Shown: positions 1-9,500 of the stretch, one piece after another | Layout of the letters: every line of letters starts with the position of its first letter | How positions within the stretch are numbered: the stretch's first letter is position 1 | Source of the DNA: Rodentolepis nana | Lineage: Eukaryota; Platyhelminthes; Cestoda; Cyclophyllidea; Hymenolepididae | Direction of reading: 5' to 3' | Assembly: GCA_900617975.1 (NCBI GenBank) | Contig: UZAE01013058.1 | Span: 2,499-27,169 of the forward strand | Length of the DNA stretch: 24,671 nucleotides | Translations under genes and position numbers: made by a program | The notes under the pieces: generated by a model | Databases searched by the model: none | What the model was told of the DNA's origin: nothing | The model's input: only the letters and a program-made list of their open reading frames with translations

Positions 1-204
1 GGGGGGGCGGGGGGGGGGTGAGAAAGTACGCAATTTAAAAGATCATTGCAATGTAGTGAGACGAGGTAGGGTATATTTTAATGATGTAGAGAAGTGAAAT
101 GTCACACACGCGCCCCACAGATTAATGTTCATTTTATTATCACGATTATTGCGCAGATACGCCTCAGGGCAATAAAACAGGCAGAGCATTCAGTAAAACC
201 CAAC

Positions 205-279
205 CAAAAAATTCCAAAAAGTTGATATCTTTATTCAAATTTAATTCGCCCAATTGAATACTTTCTAACGCAAATTGGT
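205..279 (-). CDS. Candidate aminopeptidase exon (C-terminal domain)
   Basis: A strong acceptor (TTGCTCTCTACAG) precedes 75 bases that are open in the frame DQFALESIQLGELN, provided the previous exon ends in phase 1 with G. This resembles the M1 C-terminal segment R.q.idDaf.La..g.l, which is expected about 60 residues after exon 13. The proposed donor G|GTTGGG is weak. The exon carrying the intervening residues was not found between 280 and 2490. The match is short and could be chance. Confidence 0.4.
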
Positions 280-2490
280 CTGTAGAGAGCAAGATAGCAG
301 AGGTATATTTTTTGAGCTGGATCAAATTAGATTTGAAAATCTCCTTACGAAATGAATGACTTCGCAAGGATGACCTGCATATTGGATAACTGAAATTGGA
401 TTAAAGAGAGGAGGAAGGATTATGGCGAGGAATTAGGAAATAAAAGATAACTGTGTCAATACTGAGAGAGTGGTATTCATGGAGGCGATAAAGAGGAAGG
501 TAGTTGAGAGATCATCAATCGATAGAAATTAGTAAGGGATTTCTAAGAGTGATGAGTGAGTGTCGAGAAGCGTACTTAAACGACACGAACCAAGCAATCG
601 GATGGACTACTGAATTTCCAGATTAACGCCTTCTACCATTACCAGGCGAATTAGAATTAGTGTGGAGTCTACATCTTTTCAGTATAGTGAAGTGTCTGAA
701 GTGTGAAGTGGCCTATTAGCTTTAATTCAACCTTTAAAATATTTTAAATGAAACCTCCGATCCATTGGATAGACTTAAGAAGAAAATCTGTAAAAAATGC
801 AAACGCAAATGCCATCAGATTATTTACTGCCACATGCGTTTAAAAGTGGATCATGATTAGTTGACCTCATAGTATATATATATGAAGTAACCTTCGATGT
901 AAAATGTCGATAGGGTACAAATGAAAAGCCTAAATAAACACCCAGCGATGTGGAATCACCATTTTGAATAAAAATTTCAAAGTTTAAAATTGAAAATTCA
1001 GAGCAGATAAGATGGCACTTTGAAATCGAACTTAATTTGCATAAATAGTGAAAGAGCAAAATAAATGAGAAAATACTTATGATGCAATGAAAAACGTGTC
1101 AAATAAGTGTTGAGAATTCAAACTCAGACCTTAGAATGCACTCCAAGCCTCACAAATATAGGAGTTCTAAATGATCTGGAAGTTATCAATAATGACAATG
1201 CCAAAATAACCTTCGTTATATATTAGCTTTAAGTTATCCAAACACCAAATAATTAAGAGATATGCTTAAGGATACGAATAGAACTTAGTAATTACCATTC
1301 AACGCCTAGTAGTAGGGTTGATGAATAAGGACTGACTCAGTGGTGCTAGAACGCAGTAGGATCTGGATTTTAGATTAACCCGTATCGAACTGTGGAATAT
1401 GAGTACTTCACATGAACTTTCATACCTACTTTCAACTATCTCAATCTGATCTGCTTTAGAGCCCAATGATAGTGATTGCTATACTATTCACCCAATCAGA
1501 AACAAGTAAAATTATCCAGACAATTATTTCAACTATAAATATTGCAACGCTCCTCCAAATAGCACATTTCATGCATTCTTCATAAGATTTGGATGCTTTC
1601 CAGCCAACAAATTGAAGGTAAATATAGGTAGGGTGTATTGGAGCATCAATATCGGGTCCTTGGGGTGTGTGATAGACTTACCTCCACGTGGTGCATCCTG
1701 GGCAACGTATTCTCATACGGCAAAAAAGTCTATTACCTGGCAGTTGACTTCTGACTTCAAACTACCATCACCCCACTGTATGTCATATTCTACCACTTTC
1801 ACAATACTCACCTCACCTTCTTTCTCTGCCTCTGTGCCTGTCAGTCTCTCTTACATCTGTGAATCTCTCATCTGCTTCCCCTCTCGAATTTTTCTCACTT
1901 TGATGTTCCTCCCTACTATGAAGGCCGAAGTCAGCTAAAGGGCTGATGATAATTGTCAAAACGCCTGTCATTTGAAATAAATAAATATCTATAGGGTCCT
2001 ATAACTTGTCGGGTTGAACATTCGGTAGGCAAAATAGTTATGATAGCTTTATACAGGATCAGACACCAAATTGGAGAATAAACACGCCCCCCCTCCCCCC
2101 TATAAATTTATCTACTCTACAGAAATCAATTTTTATATTAACTATCGAATCATTATCCTGCTGATTCTGCACTCTATTCTGATTATCAACTTAGACGAGT
2201 ATGATAGTTGCCAAATTTGAAGGCTTAAATAACGGTAGAGACACTGTACTGCATTGTGCTTGCACGGATTCAGCCTGTAATAATCTCCCTTTGTTTAACC
2301 AGCAAAAAAAGCGCAATTGACATTGTATATCCCAATTTTCTAAACAAAAACATTAAGACACACCCCAAGCAACACCACCCGAAGATTTCTCCCCGAGTTC
2401 ATTCTCTCGTAGTAAAAGGAAAAAAAGCCAAATCGAAATGAATAACAAACAAACAGACAGAATGCTAATTACGAGAAGACTTAAGATTAC
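280..2490 (-). other. Gene interior downstream of exon 13, with at least one exon unlocated
   Basis: Contains repeat copy 1 at 1662-1997 and a C-rich run at about 2087-2099. The family requires roughly 50-60 residues between exon 13 and the candidate exon at 279, but I could not identify them. Minus-strand frames at 820-1059 show no M1 similarity. Confidence 0.6.
1662..1997 (+). repeat. Dispersed repeat, copy 1 (full length)
   Basis: The copy begins GGGGTGTGTGATAGACTTACC, passes through a CT-rich centre and CTTTGATGTTCCTCC, and ends CATTTGAAATAAATAAATATCTATAGGG. An AT-rich AAAT-type tail and scattered copies suggest a short retroposon, but I do not recognise the family. An accidental frame is open from 1612 to 1938, including residues GCVIDLPPRGASWATYSHTA. 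It lies upstream of exon 13's donor within the gene, antisense to it. Confidence 0.9.
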
Positions 2491-2576
2491 CATTATTCAT
2501 CCAGATGATTCTTCTCTCAGCTTCCGTCATATTCTCCGATTTAGTTGCATAGGTAAGGGGAATGTTCCATACAGTT
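2491..2576 (-). CDS. Aminopeptidase exon 13: start of C-terminal domain
   Basis: Acceptor TTATGTTTTAG, donor AATG|GTAATC. After completing a lysine codon, 28 codons begin [10 protein letters not shown], the M1 'W.iPl.y.t' strand that joins the catalytic and C-terminal domains, and reach WMNN before the donor. The joined NKT and the internal NMT are candidate glycosylation sites. The exon ends in phase 1. I could not find the next expected exon, the family's 'wi..N....GyyRVnYd' block. Confidence 0.82.
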
Positions 2577-5500
2577 CTAAAACATAAAATTCGACGGTGG
2601 TCATTTACTACTAACGAATATGAGAGAGAGAGAGGAAAATGTTCGCAACTTGTTGAATTTGGGGACGGAGTCATTCCGACCAGAGCCGACAACGAATCTC
2701 TGCTGAGTGAGTTCAAATTGATTGCCACCGAGCCGTTTGACAGTAACAATTGGGTACCCGGCTTGTTTAATCCAATTATTCATGACGGCCTCCACATCTA
2801 TGTAATTGTTTGACACCTTATTCGCCTAGAAAGATCAGACAATGTCTATCCATAATGAAAGGTGCAATGCAAGATTTACTACACTTCTCCTTTTGTGGCC
2901 TGTGTTGGTTCCAAAACATATTTTAAGTCTCTTCTTGCTTAGATCAATGTAGAAAAAAGACAATATTACAAAGTGGAATTTGTTTCCTACAAACCAGAGC
3001 GACAACTCTGCGCTTTACGACTTCAAATTGAGTCACTCAATATTCTAAATTCTTTTTCCAAATTTCTGCCTTGACACCTAAAACCCCTCCTTTTGTTTGG
3101 ACTTGAAAAACTTTGCTATTTTTCATATTTCGACACCATTTACTGATTAAGGAGCATAAAATTGGAAAGGAAAGCATTTTACTCAAATGACTGTTTCAAT
3201 TAATAGTTCGAGAGTATGTGGGAGTCGGTTGGTCTTAAAAATAGAAACACATTAAAATAGATATGAGGTTATTTAAATAAAATTTATTTGAAAGTCAAAA
3301 ATTTGAAGCATCATTTAAGTGCTTTTACATTAGAAACCGCTATAAGTAATTTAAATAAACATCGGAAAAGTTTATTTTTATTTTATTTCCGTAAAAAACA
3401 TGAAGCACCGGTTCTAGCTCTATTTTGTAAATAGATGGTACGAAAAGAACGAGTCCTCAAAGGATCCAAACAGGCTTATAAGATTTAAAGAATCTTATAA
3501 TTATTTATTTAAATAAAAATTTTCCCAATAATAATTCACTAATAATTCCTAAAATACGCTCACACACATATTTCCCAAATTAAATATCATTGCCAACTTA
3601 AAACAATAAAATACTTCGACAAATCATGAACTCAAAATGCTAAAAATTCAAATATTGCGGTTGTTAGAGCTGCAAATTAAAACATTGTTGGTTGTCAATT
3701 CGAGTGTGGTTAAATTTTCCAATTAGGTAGGTAATATGCAAATTGGCATGTCCCCACTTACCTCTACTAAATGAGTAAGGGAATGTGGGAGAGGGGAGAG
3801 GGTATGTTGACAAATGGCAAACAAAAATTAAATCATAATCCCGAATACATAATTTCTAAAGCTAATTTGGTAACACTTTTACTAATAGAAAGGTGTTTCT
3901 CACGAACATAAGAAATCGTTTTTTAGAAAAAAAACAAAATATGTTTGAAATATCATTCGTGTGTTAGCACCGCTTATAGTACAACATTCATTTTTGACAG
4001 ACAGGGATAAGCAGAACCCACAAAAAGTGAGGGAGAGACGGCAATTAGACTTCAAATAGCACTAGGGTCTTTGTAATCAACTTTGAGGAAAAGTGAAAAA
4101 GCCAATAAAGCACACATACCTCCTCAATAGAGCTCCAGAGATCTATGGGTTTGGTATTGCGGAATTTGTGTTTGCTCAGATAAATCTAGAAGTAAAAACT
4201 AAGGAATCAGGATCATGTGAATGCAGGCATGAGGATCTCAAAGGGTGACTTACTTTTAGACCCTGGCGGAATATTTCTGGAGTGATGAAGGCTTCCATCA
4301 TTCGGAGAACTGCAGCCCCCTAAATAATAACGGCTGGAGTGTATGAATCTTCAAATGGGTGGAAACCATTGATTTTTATTGAAAAAAAACAATGAGTGAC
4401 TATGCGTATAAAGATAATAGATGAGTGAGAAATTATGTCTCAGAGCAGGCAAGATAAGAGTAAAACGAAATTTAATTCTTCAATGAAACTGGCCAATAAG
4501 GTGCGCTGAAGCAAGATGTATGCTCAGTCGCAGACACGAAGTCAATTCTCATAAGGGATAGCCTATTATCGAGGTGAATACTATATTGTTAATCCGGGGT
4601 GTGTGATAGACTTACCTTCACGTGGTGCACCCTGGGCAACGTATACTCATACTGCAAAAAGTCAATAAACCGCCAGCTGACTTCTGGCTTCAATTACCAT
4701 GATCTATTAACTGGCAGTTGACTTCTCTATGTCATATTCGGTCAATAAACCGCCAGCTGACTTCTGGCTTCAAACTACCACCACCCCACTGCATGCCATA
4801 TTCGACCACTTTCACAGTACTCACCTTGCCTTTTTTCCGCCTTCAAGTCTGTCTGTCTCTTTTACATTTTTGAATCACTATTCTGTCCCTCATCTTGATT
4901 TTTTGTCACTTTGATGTTCCTCCTCCTTCTCTCTGTGAATCCCGAAGTCAACTAAAGGGTCATTTGAAATAAATAAATATGGCTAAGCCACTTGCGCTTC
5001 AAAGGTGATAACTCTGAATACTTAGATATTGAAGAGAGAGGGAAGACTTATTGAACCGAAGCTAACCGGTATATTATCCAAAAAGGCCCATTAAGATCTG
5101 GTGTAATGCGTCTTCCAACGCTCTCAACGAGAAACATATTTAGTTATAAAAAGTGTTTCTACCAAATATTCAACTTAATTAGCTAATTGACTCCTCTCTT
5201 GTTGTTGCCTTAATAGTAGAAGGTAGAAGTGAAAACGTCTCGAAAGGCATTTTCTCTATTTGGGGGTCAAAATCGCTTATAGGATGAAATTGGATTAATT
5301 GCATGCAGAAATGCATGGGTCATTTGTCCTTCAAACTAGAAAACGAGTTAATTGAATCAATCAGGTATATATATGGGGGGGGGGGTTGGGCTTAATGCAC
5401 CAGAAGTTTAAAGTGAACGTGGAAATAAGGACAAACAATAGCGCTGATTTAGTAAAAAACATTTAGAAAGCCTGAAAGCTAAAGGACACCATATTGTTTA

Positions 5501-6543
5501 AAGTAAACACACTTAACTGACCATATTTTTGCTTAAGAAGATGATCGAAAATAAACAATGTCTATTCGATAACGGGAAAATAATAGTTTGTTATGTTAAA
5601 GTACTTTAAAGCTAGCAAAATAATTTGAATTCGTTTAAATAACATCCTTGATATATATATGATATGTGAGGGATGCTAATTTCTTTATGCCGACTCTTAA
5701 ATTTCAACAGATAAATATTCAAGCAAAATGAAGCTAAGATTTAAGAAAAATAATTTTGAACTGATCCAAAATGCACCTGCAATTATGGCAATTTCGCGTG
5801 ATGTGATAAATTAATAATATGTTGATAAGGAACGGTGAATGAGCTTGGCAAGCAATATTTCCACGACACCAATCAACTATATATTTTAATTTGAAATTAT
5901 AAATTATATTTAACCAACCACTTGTAGAAACGGTGGTAATAAAAAATCTCGTTCGACCATTACAAAAGAACTATTTGTTTGCCATTTCATAAAAAATTTA
6001 AGGGCAAAAAAATACATTTTTTTTGCTTTTAATAGACTTTTCTCAATTTTGTAGTTTAAAAAAATTATTCAAAAAAATTTAATTAACTCTCTAATTATAT
6101 GCCATGGCTGCTGTGCTGTAAGAACCATTAAAATTAATCTACCGATCAATATGGTTTGGGTATCGTTGATTGGATCCAAGCAGGAACGTGGAGAACTAAA
6201 ACATAAAACGTGAGAAAATGGAGAAGAAACCCCCCCCCCCCCCACTCCATTCCCTCTACACCAATAGAAGACTGGTTTTGAAATTCTTCTGATACGAATA
6301 TCGCCTCGCTATCAATAATTCCAACTCATCTTATCTGTCAGGATCAGTAACACTAATAATAGCATCAATTAGTATTTAGAAACACTCAGCACTCACTTTG
6401 CTGTATGAGATGGTATCAAAACTTTCGTTGATTTCATCTGGATGGGAGACAGGAAGGAAGACGGGACGCGTTGTAGACATCGAGTCGACATACAAGACCT
6501 TCTGCACGTGTTGTACAGCGAATGCCTCGTCCTGAAAAGCATG

Positions 6544-6579
<36 letters not shown>

Positions 6580-9500
6580 GAAAAATGAAACTAATGACAG
6601 CTAGCCAAAATTCGCCAATGATGCATGTTTGCGACACTTTCCAAGGGCCCCGAAGACGCATCAAAGTCAACTGATGTAAGGTTCACTGGAGAGCTGCCAT
6701 GTGGACATAGGCTTCACGGCTAATGCATTCAGCTCGCCTCGTCTTTCAAGAATATTCTGTCATTCACATAATATATGATAAACTGAGTTTATGCAGCTCT
6801 GAACTGCGGATCATAAGAGCAATAGTCTCGAAAAGCACGCCATTTGGTACATGGGAAATTCGTCATTGACAGGCCTTCGCATTACAAGGCTAGGCCTCTC
6901 AGATTAGAGCTCCAAAGTTGGCAGTCATATTCATTCTTAATCAACGTACTAACATTGCGATCGAGATGAAAGAATTTAACTACGGGGATGGAAACCACGT
7001 TTGGTTTTGGCTACATTCAGTTGTAAAATGTTATTGCCTTCTTTCCTAACTTCTCAGATGCCCTTCATTAAACCTATTCAGACTTGATAGAGGAGAAGAT
7101 AGAGTGATATAGATAGACTTGCATCTCAAACGACCGTTTTCGGCATATTGCAACTACTTATAGGGGGGTGTGTGATAGATTTACTTCCACACAGTGCACC
7201 TTGGGCAACGTACACTCATACGGCAAAATAGTCTACTAACCGGCAGTTGACTTCTGACTTCAAGCTATCATGATATGACTGCATGTCATGTTCTACCACT
7301 TTCACAGTACTCATCTTACCTTTCCTCTACCTTTGTGTCTGTCTGTCTGTCTCTTTTACGTCTGTGAATCGCTCTTCTATTCCTCCCCCTCCCCCTCCCC
7401 CTCGAATTTTGTAACTTTGATGTTCCTCCTCCTCTCTGTGAAACTTGAAGTCAACTCAGGGGTCAATGGTAGCTTTCATAAAGCCTGCCATTTGATATAA
7501 ATAGATATCTATAGAGCCATCACATAATTGATAAGTAGTTGGCTGCCACCTTAGACAAAAATTGTGGTGGCGGCTTCTTCCTAGGTGGTCGTGCATATCC
7601 ATGTGTGTGTGTGTGTGTGTGTGTTTGTGGGGGCATCGATTTGGTCTTCAAACACTTTCTGATTCAGGTCATTCTACCACTGGATATCCACACAAAGCAG
7701 GGTGGTAAAATTGATTTTCTCTGTGTTCACAGAACATTTTCGTGTAAGCTGATGGGCACTACGTCACCGATTTATATTCTTAAAAATTTGAACAAATTTT
7801 TTTCGTAAAATAAATCTGCATGGGTTGATGCTAAGATTGTCCTCAGTAGATCAGAATATAACCTTTCGGTGGATGAATTCCCATTGCATATTCCTCCCCT
7901 CTCCCAACCCCACCCCACCCCCACCCCCACCCCCAACCCTCAATCGACACCTGGTTTCGGCAAAATAGGATATTACTTTCATTCCCCCATAAATCTTTAC
8001 TCGAACTTCGATACATCAATCATAGCCAGTAGTCCACGCCAATGCATCGTGATTTAAAATCGCATTTATATCGTAATAAATAATTGGTGATAGTGTTTAT
8101 CAAATCATCAAAACCTGAAATGCACATATAAATAAATAATTATTTGGTGACTTCTTGATCACGATCCAACTGTTATGGAGAGTTGCAAGCACCTAGTCAT
8201 GAAGAATACAATACCTTCACAAATAACTGTTCAAAATAAACTCACAAGCACTTGAATGTCTGGACATTAATTTTGAGTAAAGAGGGAATTACGGCGGTCC
8301 GTTTACTCACAATTTATAGCTGTACTTACAGTTAACTATCATGCAAGATCACCCTATATTCCCAAATAACTGCAAGCAAAATTAGGGATTGAAGCCGAAG
8401 CTCCGTTTGATTGGAAAATAGGGGAAACAGTTATGGGCACTTTTGTTAATCGATTTCAATTGCTTCCAATGGTTGAAATTAAAAAATTGTTTTTTTTGTT
8501 TCATTAGTGTGAACAATACCACTGAGAGATTCATACTTCCCATAACTTTCGTCAATTCGCCAATATCAACATTGATTTGATGAGATTTAACTGCCCATTT
8601 GAAAAACATACCATATTCCAGGAAGGCTCAGCATGGGCGACGCCAATACATTCCACAAAAGTTGCGAAGCCTTCATTCAACCAAAGATCATCCCACCAGT
8701 CGAGGGTTACCAGGTTACCAAACCACTGAAATGGCGAAAAAGATTAATTTTAAAATACCCAGAATGGAAAATCCCATCCCAATGTAAAATGATAACGGGG
8801 GCACTGCTGAATACATATCTGCCAAATGTTTAGACTTTCCTAGAAAAAAAATTTATTTTTCCCATCAAATGACTACTTTCTTCATATTTGGCTTCAAGAA
8901 GACTATTAAAACACGTCAATTATGTCTGCTGAGAGCCATTTCAGTGCGACTGACTAAGTTCTTCTCGGGAACAAAAAATTGTAAATTAGAAAAAAGGGGC
9001 ATGACTAGTCATTTGAGTAAATAACTTGGTAGGCGGGATTTAAAATCGGAGTCTCCAATGAACCAATGCGATGAAACAGGAATGTTCATGTTTTTGGAGT
9101 AATTAGAGCAAACAGTATATATATAGTGGGAGGGCAACTAAGTCATTGCCGTTTTCGTTGACAGATTCACTCTATACTTTCTTTTGTTTTGTTAACGTGG
9201 CCAGAGCATCTAACCTATATTTTTTTCTTACTGTATGGGCTTCTAGGTTAATTAGTAAAAAATTTTTTTGTTTAGTTCTTTAGTTTTGTTTTTATCCCAA
9301 TTTAAAAATGAAAGAACAGGACGTGCACTTCCGACACATTTTATTGTATTACTTCCGAAAAGGCAAGAACGCATCGCAAGCACAAAAGAAGTTATGTGCC
9401 GTATATGGAGATGAAGCCTTAAAAGAAAGGCAGTGTCGAAATTGGTTTGAAAGATTTCGTTCCGGTGATTTTTCACTGAAAAGTTCGCAACGATCTGGCC

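Larger units (their letters stand above)
6532..8611 (-). other. Intron 8 (2080 bp)
   Basis: Contains repeat copy 3, a (TG)n run at 7602-7624, C-rich tracts at 7380-7403 and 7901-7938, and a (TA)15 run at 6548-6578 close to the acceptor. Confidence 0.88.

Noticed and set aside
1..18. Telomere-like or origin signal in the opening G run
   Set aside because: It is a homopolymer with one C and one T, not a TTAGGG-type array, and resembles the other G tracts in the window.
1612..1938. 108 codon plus-strand frame as a gene
   Set aside because: It coincides with dispersed repeat copy 1, and other copies carry the same or broken versions.
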